From assembly GCA_002914845.1 (NCBI GenBank), contig JXTC01000356.1, positions 66,626 to 130,625 of the forward strand: 64,000 nt of DNA. Direction: 5' to 3'. Below, piece after piece: positions 12,237 through 25,300 of this stretch. Numbering within the stretch: the stretch's first letter is position 1; the number at the start of each line of letters is the position of its first letter. The DNA comes from Trema orientale. Taxonomy: Eukaryota > Streptophyta > Magnoliopsida > Rosales > Cannabaceae. The notes under the pieces are model-generated. The model worked only from the letters and a program-made list of their open reading frames with translations, made no database searches and had not been told where the DNA came from. Position numbers and translations under genes: made by a program.

Positions 12237-13031
12237 GTATGTACTGCGAACTAGTTGCCTGGGTAAAATTCATCTCTATAAGATGGGGGATAGAGAGAAA
12301 GAAAGGACAAAGGGCATTTATGTAAAACGGGTCTCGACATGACACACACGCGCATAGAACAGTGAGTGGGCCTATTGTCCAGTAATCTCCCTTTTTTTTT
12401 TTTCGAACAATGTCCGGTAATCTTTAATACGCTGATAAAATTATCAGAACCAGTTTCACTGCTCTACCCAGGCTAAAAAGGGCATGCCATTATGCTTGCA
12501 TCCACACGCTTGCTTTCACAGTCTCCACTCTCTCCATGACCATCCCCACTCGCACCACTGGCGCGTGATAACTACGAGCTCCACTCAAGCGGCTTGAGCT
12601 TGAGCTCAGTCCACGAATACACTGCTAGGATAATCACAATTCACAAACAAGTGCGCGATCAAACTATCGACTTTAAAAGGTTCCTAGAATACGAAAACAG
12701 AAAAAAAAAAAAAACAACAAAATTGGAAACTGTTTTCTAAAATCATGGAATCCAAAAACAAAAACAGAGAGACCAAAAACAAGTATTCACATATAAGGCT
12801 CTCCACCATTGGAGAATAGATATACATATCGATATATCTCGGCTCGCGATCATTATCTCAAAACATCACAAACACTGATATAACCACACAACGTGGATTC
12901 ATTCCCAAAAAGTTAAAAAAAAAAAAAAGAAAAAAATTAATAATAGTGGATTAGAGGAAAACGACGCCGTTAATATACCCGAAAATAACGTCAAAGTCGT
13001 TTTTTTTTTTTTTTTTTTTTTTTCAAACACA

Positions 13032-13559
13032 TCACATCCATAACGGTGGAGGTTCGTTAAGATCAATGGGACACCCGCGCCTCACAAGCCCCAAAAACGA
13101 CGACGTAGATGGGAGCTCAGGGGCTGCGTAGCCGTTAGAGACGCCGCCGTCAACTCCGCCGGCGGAGGCGGCGATAGCCTCGCGCTTCATCGGGGAAGGC
13201 TCGGCGGCCTCGGGGGCCCTGCAGCCGACGTCCTTCAGGACGCCCGTGTGGAGGAACTCGCCGAGCACGAGGCGGCCGGAGGGGGAGGGCCAGTGGCCGG
13301 ACGGGAGGTTGAGGTCGAGGGAGAGACCGGCGGCGGCGGCGACCGGCGCGGAGGGGAAGTTGGTCTTGGCCTTGGCTCCGCGGAGCGACCTGGCGGCTCC
13401 GTCGTAGGCGAGTGCGGCCTCTTCCGGCGTGTCGAATGTACCTAGCCAGACCCTCGTCTTCTTCCACGGGTCCCTTATCTCGGCCGCGTACCGGCCCCAT
13501 GGCCGCTTCCTCACTCCTCTGTAGTGTCCCTCGCGAGACGAAGAAGAAGACGACGCCAT
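13032..13559 (-). CDS. ERF12: ERF repressor with AP2 domain and two EAR motifs
   Basis: Single-exon gene of 175 residues. One AP2/ERF DNA-binding domain lies at residues 12-69 ([20 protein letters not shown], then the WLGTF and AAxAYD elements). The ERF-type Ala and Asp positions bind GCC boxes (AGCCGCC). Two EAR repression motifs follow, DLNLP at 82-86 and DLNEPP at 166-171 close to the C terminus; EAR motifs recruit TOPLESS or SAP18/histone deacetylase corepressors. This makes it a group VIII ERF repressor acting in the nucleus. It is closest in style to Arabidopsis ERF12/ERF8, and ERF12 is preferred because of gene order. The start at 13559 is the first ATG in frame; upstream in-frame sequence opens only with TTG. 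Coding GC content is much higher than in the neighbourhood, as is usual for intronless ERFs. Confidence 0.93.
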   Translation of the reverse strand: MASSSSSSREGHYRGVRKRPWGRYAAEIRDPWKKTRVWLGTFDTPEEAALAYDGAARSLRGAKAKTNFPSAPVAAAAGLSLDLNLPSGHWPSPSGRLVLGEFLHTGVLKDVGCRAPEAAEPSPMKREAIAASAGGVDGGVSNGYAAPELPSTSSFLGLVRRGCPIDLNEPPPLWM

Positions 13560-13772
13560 TGAGATGAGTACAGCACAGACCGTTTGTTCTCTCTTCCTTT
13601 TTTTCCTTTTTGGAAAATTCAAAAATAAAAAATAAAAATTAAGTGAAAAGCCCTAACAGAACAGAGATGAAGGAAGAAAGGAGAGAGAGAAGGAGGAGAG
13701 AGAGGGGTGTGGGTGTGTGGAGGGACCCATCCAGTCACCCGTAATCGTCGGCTAGACGGCACAGCCTTTTCG

Positions 13773-13784
13773 TTTATATATAGG
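13773..13784 (-). promoter_or_regulatory. TATA box of the ERF gene
   Basis: On the minus strand the sequence reads ctatatataaac, about 215 bases upstream of the ERF start codon. The interval between holds a GA/CT-rich stretch (13675-13705) that would be leader sequence. This position implies a leader of about 185 bases. Confidence 0.6.
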
Positions 13785-15083
13785 GCCAAAAAAAAATTAA
13801 AAAGAAATCAAAAAAAAAAAAAAGAATAAATGACGGAGACGGAAAAAATCGGGGCGGTGAAACGGACCGTTGGATGGAGTGGGGGGGTTGATCCGACGGT
13901 GGAGGAGTAGGGGGGAAGAGTTTACNGTCCGCGCCGTGGGGATGACGTAAGCCCTACTCCTTTTGTACGGCGCTGCCTCGGCAGCGGCGCCTGCCATATT
14001 TAATTTCTGATTTAATAAAACCACCCAAAGAAAAAAAAAAGAAAAAAGAAAAAGAAAAAGAAAAAGAAAAAAAGAGAAATGGTTTTGAAAAAGGATTGGA
14101 TATATAGAGATAGAGAGAGTGTAGGGATTATATTCGATGAAAGGGACAGGAGGAGTACACGTGTTGAGGGGAGAGTGGAGGGTAGGTGGTTTGGTTTTTG
14201 GGGGGGTCTGGGAGGTGTCAGAGAGCGCCCCACGTGGTGGGTAAATAGGTGGTGTCTGAGTTGCAGGAGACAAGGGCCGAGTTGGGCCTGGGCGGGGCCG
14301 GGGGCCTGGAGCTGGACTGTGCTTCTCGGGAGTCGGATATTGGGCCCTTTTTTTTTTTTAATTTAAAAAACGAATTGATTAATAAATAAATAATGTGAGT
14401 GAGAGTGATATATTTGTATGTGGCTGGCGTGTTTGGGATGATTTGGATTTCGGGGTCAGGAAAACGGTGGTCCATGGTTTGGGAAGTGAAAGAGTTAGAG
14501 TATTATAATAAGACCCAATAGAGTAAAATCAAAATATGTTGTACGGCCGAATTGGGGGGGGTGGGGGGGGGGATGGTGTGAGACGGTAGTGACGAATGAG
14601 CATTGTCATGGTCTTTGAATGACTCAAGCTGCAGCGATCAGACACTTCGTCATTTGTCACGTGAACCCTTTTCCAATTTTCAGATTTTCTTTTTCTTTTT
14701 CTTTTTTTTTTCCTGTCGTTTTCTTTCATTTTTTTTCTTTCTTCGCAGATTTTATTTTATGTTTCTTTTTAATTTATTAGAATCCTCCAACACCAGTAGT
14801 GTCCTTGTTATTAGTAGCCTTTCAAATTTTAATGAAAGTTTTGTACTCGGTGACATTTACTTATGGTTAAATGTGGCAACGTGACAGCGTTTATGAGCAA
14901 TAGAAACATACACTACTAGTTTTGAGGGTCATATATTTAGGTAATTGATATCTGAAGTCTGATTAAACATATGGTGATTCTAACATCCGACAAAATATTG
15001 CTCACATTGCTCTCAGAATATTAAAAATATGTCAGTGTTTTTTTAATGTTTTTCCGGAAAAAATTGCCACTTAACCTAATTGG
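13785..15083. other. ERF upstream region, no gene seen
   Basis: Contains an ambiguous base at 13926, long A-rich and G-rich tracts (14030-14075 and 14552-14572) and several low-complexity ORFs on both strands that I do not accept. The CACGTG cores at 14158-14163 and 14230-14235 could be distal elements of the ERF promoter. Confidence 0.45.
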
Positions 15084-15749
15084 TAGGGGTGTTAAAAAAA
15101 CTGTCAAGTAAAAACCGTCTAATTCAGTCCAAACCGCCAATAAAAATCGACTTGACCGGTTTGATTTTCGATTATAGACAAATTCGATCGGATTCAAACT
15201 GAACCGACCAATAAGTTTGTATATATATATTTTTTTAAAAAAATATGTATAGTAGTAGTTAAAAATTTAAGCTCATTCATTCTAATTGAGTAATGATATT
15301 TTTAGCTCATTTAAGACTATGTCACTTAAGACTCTTATGATATTTTAGACTTTAAATCTTCTTGTTGTAATGTGTTTAAGATTAAAGACTTTAAATTTGC
15401 TATTCAATTTTGATTAGGTTGTAAGTTGTAACTAAAATTTAAGTTTAATAGGACTTTCGATTTAGTTGTAGCTTTTAACTATGTTATGGTTTCGTTTTAT
15501 ATTTGGACTTTAAATTTTAGATGAAATATGATTATGATATGAGCTTAGTTGATGTTGTAATAATTCAAATTTTGTAAGTTTTCAAACCGCGGAAACTGCC
15601 CAAACCGGCTGCAAAAATGAAAGTGCAGTCTGGCCGGTTTGAATCGACAAGCTCAAACCGCACACATTGGTAAACTGGCCAAACTGCACATTCGGATTGG
15701 TTTCTGGATTAACGATTTAGACCGTCCAGACCGGCCATGAACACCCCTA
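15084..15749. mobile_element. Non-autonomous hAT element, 666 bp
   Basis: The element begins TAGGGGTGTTAA and ends with the inverted counterpart GAACACCCCTA. It is flanked by a perfect 8 bp direct repeat CTAATTGG (15076-15083 and 15750-15757). An 8 bp duplication with TAGGGGTG-type ends defines the hAT superfamily. Subterminal regions carry repeated AAACCG/CGGTTT motifs in both orientations, which is typical of transposase-binding arrays. There is no transposase ORF, and the interior is AT-rich. Confidence 0.85.
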
Positions 15750-15757
15750 CTAATTGG

Positions 15758-16827
15758 TAGTCACTTCAACTTTTAATATTGAAATTTAGAGTTCAATTCT
15801 CCCCCCTTTTTATTTAAAAAAAATTGCATTCCAAAAATAAATAAAAATTGAAGCCTCGATTTAAGGAGACAAAAAAATTTCTATAAAACGAAAGAAATGT
15901 AGACAATAAAATTAGCTTTAGCGGCTCTAGCTCAAGGAGATATAAAAGACAAGCTTTAACAAATACAAGTCCAACAAAAACCAAGTCAGGTGGGAAATTA
16001 ACCTTTTTCTATTTCTTTTTTTTTTTTTCGGTCGAACTTCGTAGGAACTTTTTTTGTATTTGTTACCAGCTAAAAAGTATATTACTACAGGAAACACCTG
16101 CCTGGTAACTTATCTTCTCATTCAATATTTTCACCTCTAGTTTCAAAAAGTGCAAAGCCATCCACATTATTGGGAATTTCATAAGAACAATAACGAAAAG
16201 CAAAAGAAGATTCGGGATAAAATATGCCATGATTTTAGGGGGAAGAACACGGATTTGTCAAATACAAAGGGAACCATATAAAAAATAATTCTATGGATAA
16301 TACCTTATCGTATTCTTATGACTGGAAAGACATAATAATGGGATTAAAAACAAACAGAACAAGTAAGCTAAAGTTTACATTCGAGATAGACTATAGATTA
16401 TAATGATCACATATGTAAACATACTTTCTCTTCACAGTCCCGTTTAAAAGCCTTCTATGTAAGGGTACCAATAACACATTAAATATTACTTTACATTCAT
16501 TCGAAACCCCATGCCAAAAATAATAGGTGGAAGTTTGCGAAAATTTTGGCTTCTATCAGCATCAACTCTTTTCCGACACAAATTGTTGTTTCAGTAGATT
16601 AAAAGGAAAGAATGAATTGGAGTAATGTACAAGATCTTCTTGTCATTCCAGCGTATGGGGCTATGGGCACCAAGCAGTGATATTATATGACCATATGATC
16701 TTCCAGAAGTGATTCGGTTGCATAATATTGCCAAAGATTTTGAAGCAAACATGGAAATCCATGCACCAAAAACCAGCAAGTTCAAGTTTTCAGCTTGAAG
16801 GGTTTTGCAGTAAAGGTTATCGTTCGA
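15758..16827. other. Intergenic DNA and RLP4 3' flank
   Basis: The stretch directly after the hAT element (…gagttcaattctcccccc, then an A-rich tract) together with the sequence before it could be an old SINE split by the hAT insertion, because it contains a B-box-like motif. Otherwise nothing is recognised. The part nearest 16828 is the expected 3' untranslated region of RLP4. Confidence 0.4.
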
Positions 16828-19800
16828 TCATGAAAGCAAGATCGGGCCATTTTCAGCTGCAGTCCGAGCATTGCCGAGGTTATGATGCCTAGTCATCTGG
16901 ATGTCACGTGACTGAGTCCTTGCTTTTGCGTATGGAGCTTCTCTTGCTGCAATTAAGAAAACGGTAGACCATCAGTATCGTTTTGTAAGGATGCGTCTCA
17001 ATGATTTTTTTGTTTATGTAATACTTCAAATTACATTTTGTTTCTTCAACCCTCACTTAAGGCAAGTTCTCTCTACTTATCAAACTAAAGAATTTATTGT
17101 TCCCAACATTTGTCTCTAGCATCTCTATGTAATGCTGTAATCTATGTTTTTAACAAACTTTTTTAGTTCAGCCACAACACCAAGACTAATATATTATTAC
17201 ATACCTGCAATTTGCTGTGCTCGAAGGATATTCTGCCGCCTTTTCCAACAACAAACGGAGCATATCACAATGAGCAAGAACAGCGCCAAAGTACCCAATG
17301 CAATACCAACCTTCGCACCAGCCGTGAGATGTGGCCCACATGAAGGAAGTCCAGGTATACCGCAAAGGCCACCGTTATCAGTAAAACTGTGTAGGCAGAA
17401 ATCATGTAAGTGGAGCTCAGCAACAAATGTTTTCCAATAAGAGGGAAACATTAGTATGTAATATACTGTAAATATTAGCAACTGTTCTTTTGTTCCGGTC
17501 TTTTTCTTGAGGCCCAAATTATATTCAGACTAACACTAACAAAAACATACTTGAAGCTAGCTCTGTGCAAAAGTCTTCCCCCCAAAGCAGCAGGGACTTT
17601 CCCAGAGAGAGCATTGCTGTTCAGATTCCTGCATCATGAGTCCATGACAATCTAAGCTTGAGAACAGGATTCTATGACTTTTATTTCATGGATTAAAGAG
17701 ATGCTCAATATAGCTTACAGTCTCCGTAAAGATGTCAACTGTCCAAGACTTTCAGGAACTGATCCATTGAAGAAATTGTACGAGAGGTCCCTGTATTGGA
17801 ATATAGATGCATTCAATTATCACATTGTTGAAGAACTGGAAATGCAAGGAAAGCAACAACCATGACAACATAAGTCTAGGTCTCCTATTCTACCAGGAGC
17901 AAAGGGAAGCCAGGTCAAACTATTTAAGTAGGTGGGATACTGGGGATGTCCCTATCCAGTGTTATCATCTCGAGGAATATCTGTTATATTCAGTTGTCTG
18001 CCTTTACTTGGTTTTTTTCTATCCCTGACAGAACTCAGAAGAATTAAAGTCCTAGTCATATAGTTCCATCAGAAAGAAAGAGCACACAATTGAATGGAAC
18101 TATAACATGGAACTCTATTCAGGACAAACTCTTTCTTCCAAACGACCTCAGTAAATCAATTGTGTGATTTTCTTTCCAATCACACAACTGAGGTACATTT
18201 AAAATAAATGAACTTAATCTGGAAAGCAATATTAATATGTAATATGCACTTACAATACTTCTAAGCTTGTAATTGTTCCAAGTGAGGATGGAATGGGCCC
18301 ATGAATGCTATTTCCACTCAGGTTGCTGTAAACGCACAGGTGAAACCAAAATAAGAACGAGAAGCTCTTTTGATTCCTTAATTCATCAAAAGCAAGTCTC
18401 TTAGATGTCTTGTTTTGGAAGCAAAAGATTAAGTTACCATTTAATTAAAGTATTTACTAATACGTTATTTTATATAAAAATTTTGAGCTGTTAACATGGA
18501 TGATGCCCTTTGTATCACAAATACAAAAAACAAAAGTATAAAGTTCTTATGATTAATAATTCAAAATGAGGCCCAGGAAACTCACATGCTTTGAAGGTGT
18601 TGAAGTTTGGATATGTCATTAGGCAGAAAACCTTTCAGACCTTGATTGTCAAGACCACTGACATGGAAAGGGAAAAAAATACGTAATTACACCTAAATAC
18701 TAACATAATAATGGATGAAGAACAATAAACACAAAAGATAAGCTTAATCATTCTCAAGACGAAACTTTCAAGAAGATATTTTAATTTGGTAACACACAAG
18801 TTATTTATTTATCTGTTGATAAGTAACACACTAGTTCATGTTGGAATGCACATATAGATTCATGTGTTGGTAGTGGAGGGGCATCAAATCTAACTTCAGA
18901 CACATGAGATCTTTCTTAAAGCTATAGTTACTAGGAGACACATGCATTTTAGATACCGCAAGTAAATGTGCACACACAACATCAAATCATGCATGTATGT
19001 CATTTTCTTTCCGTTCTTTCCTTTCAAGTGCAAGGAATTGACTCTTAAACATGCTAAATTTACTAGATTCATTTCTACATAGAAAGTATAAACTTTGTGG
19101 CAAATGATAAACGAAGCTAGGAAACAAAAAGTCCCAGGATGTGGGTTGAGTTGCATGGATATAAACTCAAAAAGATGAAATAGAAAGATGTACAGCAAAA
19201 GGAAGCAATTAAATTGGAAAACAAGGGTTGCGTGTGGGATGAAGAATCAGAGATATTAACAATATAAGAGGTTATCCATTGTTTTTCCTAGTTTCCATTT
19301 TGCAAGTGAATGTGAAATAAGAGAAGATATAGAACATACTTATATGAGCGAAAAATGCAATAATGACATCTAGACCTTTGATCTTTAAGCAACTTATGAA
19401 ACTAAAAGAACATGAGATCAACTTCTCAGTAGCCAGTTACATGTTGCAATAGTCTCAACTCTCAGGTGGCAGAATTATCAAACCAAACTTTAAGATTTAT
19501 TATTGTTATCAAAGGCTTTTCTTCAAAGCCAACATGTTTTCGTGCGTGTTATTTTTTTTAAATTCCCTGGATAAGTGGCAGCCACCAGACTAACGTATCA
19601 TATTACTGTACATTCATGCCAAAATGGGCAAAAGAAGAAGCAATTGAAGTAAAGCAGTAACACACGAGACACAAGTTGCAAACTTATGATTGTACTATAG
19701 ACCATTTAGACCAATTAATCAATATTAGAAATTGTAAAAAATAATAAAAGCAGGGGAAAAGATCAAGAAAGTACAGTCCGTCAATGACCCATTTATTAGT

Positions 19801-20130
19801 AGTTTTGTTATATAGACAATCTGTTCCACTCCAAGGATGTTGTGGTGGAACGCATGGATCGCCATTCCACCCAAGTCGAACAGGAAGCCCCAATGTTTCC
19901 TTCAAAGTCTGTAAGGCCCTAACTGGAAAATAAAAAGAAATAGATGACTCATTTATGGATGTTTCACAAAGCAAAGAGTGTTGCAGAAAGCGTATCTAGA
20001 AACATGATCAAATAGGCATCTTTCACAAAACTTTTGATTCTTGCTTCTTGAGTATTTAATGGTTGGATGACCACACATTGATAGTGGGTGTACTTTAAGC
20101 TGCATTAAAAAACTTCTTGGAACTCAAGGC

Positions 20131-20166
<36 letters not shown>

Positions 20167-22189
20167 TTTGATAAGATACCTATTTTGTCTCCCCTGGGAC
20201 TCGAACCCATGATCCAACCCTCACACTCACATACACCCCTGAGTCCTCAATTGGTTAAGGCTTTAGAATTATAAGGAAATTATAATTTAGAAATGATGTC
20301 AATCTTTCAAAATTTGACAGTCGACCGACTATTTATTAGCACTATATGGTGACATAATGTTTTAGGCATGAACATTTAAACAAATGGGTAAGAAGCAATC
20401 CAACAACACTATATCAATGGTATGCAAATTAATGGACTTCACACCAGATGATGAACTTCTCTTAAGCACATATTATAACCAAATTAGATAGCAATTATGC
20501 ACACATGTTAGTACACGCATAATGTATGTGGAAATTACATAGATATATAAAATTATAAGAGCTGCATATGTACCTTCCTCCGGCAAAGTTCTAGACTCGG
20601 TCATGATAACCTCAAAGACCTCGATGGCATTAATTATAGCATGACTACCTTTCTTGGGTTGCAAAGTTATTGTCAAAGTCCTCCCATTAATAGCAACAGT
20701 TGTGTTAAGTACAAGAGCAGTATAACGATCTCCACTCAACTTAATAATATCAATGTCTTTAAATGCAGTATCACCATTGATTAGGATGTCAAATACCCTC
20801 TGCCCTGCACTAGAGATTGAAGGGTCAATCTCTGCAAAGTGCAACCATATCGAGTAGTTTTTATTGGGCTCAACATCCACTGTATATTCTAATTCAGGCT
20901 GACTATCTGTACTAACAATAGCTGACTGATAAAGAGCTTGTGGATAAAAGTTGGGTGGCTTCGACGCTTGCTTAATACTAGTTTCAACAGTTCTGGTTTG
21001 ATCAGAACCCAGATTGAAGGTTGTCATAGGACTCCAAAATCTATCTCCACCCCAGTGATCCCCACCATAGTCTACATCGAATTTCGATTTCCCAGCACCG
21101 CAACTGATTCTTGCCGCTGTTCTAAGCATTATTCCTTCACCAAACTGCGGACCATAGTTGTATGCATTATTATCAATCTGAAGAATTTCAAGTGAAAGGA
21201 TTGATGGATCACCATGACCAGTGCTGTGAAAGCAGATAGAGGCTGTGCCATCTGTAAGAAACACAACGGCTTCGACAAATGTTTGATCATCGTGGGTGCT
21301 CCAACCCGATTTTAGAGAACTTATCTGAGTTCCTTCAACAGAAACATCGAACAGAGGCTCATTGTCGAAATTCGGTTGCGCAACCAATCCGAAGAAAACC
21401 CTCACTGAATAGTGTGCATTTGGAACTCTACGAATATTGTAGCAATTTTCTGGACCTGAAGACAAGGGGAAATAGCGAAGCGTCGGCAGTGGAGGACTTA
21501 TGTAGCTTGGACGCGTCGCATTGGTTGGGATTCCTCCTGTGTACGCAAAATCCTTGAACCAAAGGGTATTCGTGGGTCGAGTATGGACATTATCCCGAGC
21601 TCCGCAACTTATGCGCATTACATATGGTGCTGCATATATAGATATCCAACAACACCAGATCATAATAACACAATTTCAACATTTTCAATAAGAAAAATGA
21701 AAAATCGAATCATAATCCTAAACCAAAAATCTCAATCCTAACTTTTTTTTATGGGGATATATAAGCAAAGCAATGACCTTGCTTGATTCAAGATACTGAG
21801 CAGCATCTTACTCAACCATGATAAGTAATCCAACTGTTTTCGTATTTCTTTCTAAATCCAATATACAATAGCTATTCAACAATATCCCATTTGAGAATTT
21901 AACAATTCTTAATACTTGACATATATATATATATATTCACAACAAAATTCAGAAATATTTACCTTTAAACCTCTTAAAAAATGCCATTAAAATATCCCAC
22001 TTTCGGTGGCTCTGATCTAGACTCTCAGTCTTTAACAAATCAAGTTGAAAGACCCAAAAATAATAATAGCATTTACAATAATAACAATAATGAAAATATG
22101 GGCTTAAGAGGCTCACCATTTCGAGCTGAAACCAAAGAGAGAGCTAAATAGAGCAGCCAAAGCCAAGGGAGAAGAAATCTGACGAGCAT
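16828..22189 (-). CDS. RLP4: RLP4: malectin-like/LRR receptor-like protein without kinase
   Basis: Nine exons on the minus strand (22117-22189, 20574-21629, 19775-19922, 18586-18657, 18254-18325, 17719-17790, 17551-17628, 17205-17386, 16828-16946) encode 623 residues. Order: signal peptide (MLVRFLLPWLWLLYLALSLV), tandem malectin-like carbohydrate-binding region (about 27-350, starting VMRISCGAR), the WNGDPCVPPQHPWSG linker, four short leucine-rich repeats (three encoded by 72 bp phase-2 exons, the classic LRR exon unit), a GLCGIPGLPSCGP cap, one membrane helix (about 550-571) and a basic cytoplasmic tail of about 50 residues. There is no kinase domain, so signalling would need a partner kinase. 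Length and sequence match Arabidopsis RLP4 (At1g28340, about 626 residues), a plasma-membrane/cell-wall-facing protein. Every junction is GT-AG and in frame. Intron 2 contains a SINE-like insertion. Confidence 0.95.
20135..20256 (-). mobile_element. SINE-like insertion in RLP4 intron 2
   Basis: A 122 bp insertion is bounded by a perfect 9 bp direct repeat AAGGCTTTA (20126-20134 and 20257-20265). On the minus strand it contains GGGTTCGAGTCCC, a perfect pol III B box, and ends in an AAT-repeat tail (forward TTA run from 20132). The combination fits a short tRNA-derived SINE. The A box is not clear, so it may be 5'-truncated. Confidence 0.55.
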
Positions 22190-22236
22190 TTCAGCTCCGA
22201 AAACCAGCTCTGCTCTACGCGCTTTAGCTTAGCTTA

Positions 22237-22390
22237 GCTTCTTTTTTTTTTTTTTCTCTCTCTCTCTCTCTCTTTCTTCCACTCTACAGTCTATAGTTTC
22301 GTCCTCATACTACTATCTCTCTCTCTCTCTAAAAACCTTAGTAAAGTAGAATAGTTAGAGAGAGAGAGAGAGAGAGGAGAGAGAGTGTGT
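22237..22390. repeat. CT/GA microsatellites in RLP4 leader
   Basis: CT runs at 22255-22273 and 22315-22330 are followed by a GA run at 22356-22390, just upstream of the RLP4 start. CT and GA tracts facing each other could pair as a hairpin in the transcript. Such runs are common in plant leaders and core promoters. Confidence 0.75.
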
Positions 22391-25300
22391 GCTCGGACGT
22401 GTATGCAATTATAGTGAGATGTAAACAGTTGGAATTTAAAGTCTCCCTCGTTTAGTAAAGAAGAGTTTTATGACGGTTGACGGGGATGGAGTCGTTTAAT
22501 CCGACGGTCCAGCTGGCTCATTAACTCACTCTTTGAAATTTTTTTGAATTTATTTAATTATTTGCTTAAATACCTATAATAAAGTCCACATCGGATTTGT
22601 TAATCTTTGTTCTCATGGGGTGGGGGGGGGGTCGTTCGTGTGGGCCACACTTTTTAACGGTGGTGATTGGTGGGTGGGAAGAGTAGGTGCGCCGTGGGCC
22701 ATCAAGATCTGGCACAGTGATTACTGATCAGTGTTGCCATGTTTGCTATTTCCAATTTGTTAATTTATTTACTCCTAATTCCATTCCACGTCAATAATAT
22801 GCGGTTTTTAGGTTTCATTTGATGACAAAAGCCACGTGATATGGGGGAGTGGAGGGAAGGGTCACGTGGAAATATCAGATTAGTAACCATGGAATTGAAT
22901 TGACGCAAGTGACCTTCAGAACAGGGTCTGTCATCTGTGTGAGGTTTCGTGACTAGTAGTGATCCGACGGTCGAGGACGCTCCATCAGCCTTGTAGATTT
23001 GACTTTCAGAGCTACTAGACCTTTTTATTTTTATTTTTTCTTTTTTTTTTTAATTATCTTTGACCCACTTTTGGGCATTGATTAGTGCGCAATCATCGGG
23101 GTATTGCAATTGCATAGACTAGTGTACCGTGATTGATATAAAGTCGAAATAATACTTGCAGCTAAACTAATTCAGGCTAGCTTACGTGGTCTAAAATTTT
23201 TAGGATTGTGTGAGGGGTGAGGGGTTTGAGTTCTGGATGAGTTGAATATTTAGAGCTAAATAAAGTTTCAGCTAATAACAAATTATAATAAACTATAGAT
23301 CAAATCTCATTATTAATTTAATATATTATTGCTTGTCCAATTGAAATATTATTGTTGTGACCTCAAATGAAAGATTTTAGATACAGTTAGAAATGTAAAG
23401 TGGACCGGGTCAGTTCATGTTATTATTACGAGGTCTGGTACGGTCCACATGCTCAATTTATATTTTATACGGGCTTAAGTAGGCCGTACTTATGCAGGCA
23501 AAATATGGGCCACAATGTGTATTTAATTTTATTGTTATTCTATGCTTTAAAATATCAAATATATGCCTAAAACCTATTCATATTCTTTTAAAATTTGAAT
23601 ACATTGAAAATAAACAAAAATAAGTAAATAAATAATATTAAAAGCATATAAATGAAAGTATTTAATTAAGATTTTTTAAAATTTTAATTAAAAATATATT
23701 TAAAATTATATATATAATGACTAAATGTGAGCCTAATGTGGGTCGATAGAAATGTGGGTTAGGTCGGGCTGGGCCTGTAGAGCTATGACTGAGGCTCAGC
23801 CTGGCCCCTATTATATATAATGGGCCAGCCCAGGCCCATATACTGGGCCGTGCCGATACCGTACTTTTTCTTCAGAATGTGGCTTGGCCTACGTTGATAT
23901 CTCTATATACAGTAACTACTAGAATATCATTGACCTTATCAGTAATTTTTTTTTTTATTGTTTATGTAATTGAGGTATTCTAAATTCATAATAATATACA
24001 ATCTCATAAAAGGTTTTCTTCATTTTTAAAATAAAATTATCTATTTTATCACTCGAGTAATTACTAGTTATAACATTTATGCTTATAGTCATTAACTACA
24101 ATATATATTCTCTTAGATTGCAATATTTCAGTTTATACTTTCATACTTCATCATAACTTATGTTGTTTCTGCAACTAATAAGCTATAAATTACGTTAAAT
24201 CATGTATGTGAAAGATTCTCTTATATTTCAACAATTGCTAATCTCGTCATTTTTCGTATCTTTAATTTTGTCATCGGTTTCATTAGTCAACTTTTATGAA
24301 TAGTCATTAAATGCTTACAATATTCTTTCAGATTTTCAATGTGTAACTCACACGTCTTGTTATGATTTTTGTTACTTTTATATACGTTACAATGCACCAC
24401 GTGTGTCAGGCCGTACGAAAAGATCACTGCTTAGATTTAAACAATAGTTAATCTGGTCATCGGTTTCATCACTCAGGTTCTCTATAAATATAACATTGCT
24501 TTCTCATAAAAAATGCATCAAATAGAAGTTTGTTCTAAGTTTTTTCCATTCGTGAGAGCTAAAGAGAGTCCAAATCGTCCCAAGTAAAATGTTATAGGTG
24601 AAAGTAATCTCATTTTCGGAGTTTTTTTCCACAAAAAAGGGGTAGTATTTTGGAGCTTAAAGGAATGTTAAAATTAATAGGAAATTTTGTTAATATGCTT
24701 ATTACAATGGATGGCACTGGAAAATTAGGGACGGAAGATGCTCACAACTCTTAACAGAGCTTCTCTCGGGGGGCTTCTTGCCACTTGGTAAATTCCCAAA
24801 TTTTGTATTTTCTAATCGTTTTCTTTTTTCAGTTAAATTGTAATTATCAAAACCATTTCCTTCCAATCAATATATATACACATATGCATTGTCTAAACCA
24901 TGGTTCATTTTTAGATTTCTTATTATGCGTGTGTATTTGAGCCATATAATTAGCTTCTACTACATCTCTATCTCTGAAAACGAAATGAAAGTTATCTACT
25001 TTTAGAAGAATTTAAGGCCATTTTAAAAAATTGTCAAAATATCACGTCTAATATATATATATATATGGTTCCCAACTAATAAAGATTGAAACTCTCACAT
25101 TTTAATTGAGAAAAAATTTTCTAAAACGGTTGTAGAACTTAATTTATTTTGTTATTTTATGATTTTATTCTTCAAAAGAAAATGTATATAGTTATGATTT
25201 GCAAGAAAAGCTTTTCCAATTAATACTTCTTCAACTCGAGCATGTACATATATATTCAAATAGAAATTACTCCATTTCATATATGGTTTTTGACAAGTAC

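Noticed and set aside
13560..13622. N-terminal extension of the ERF protein
   Set aside because: The in-frame extension starts with TTG, not [11 protein letters not shown] at 13559 is the first ATG and fits related ERFs.
13797..14273. 158-codon minus-strand ORF spanning the n base
   Set aside because: Mostly low-complexity Phe/Leu/Pro from simple repeats; only its middle part resembles coding sequence and is reported as a weak finding.
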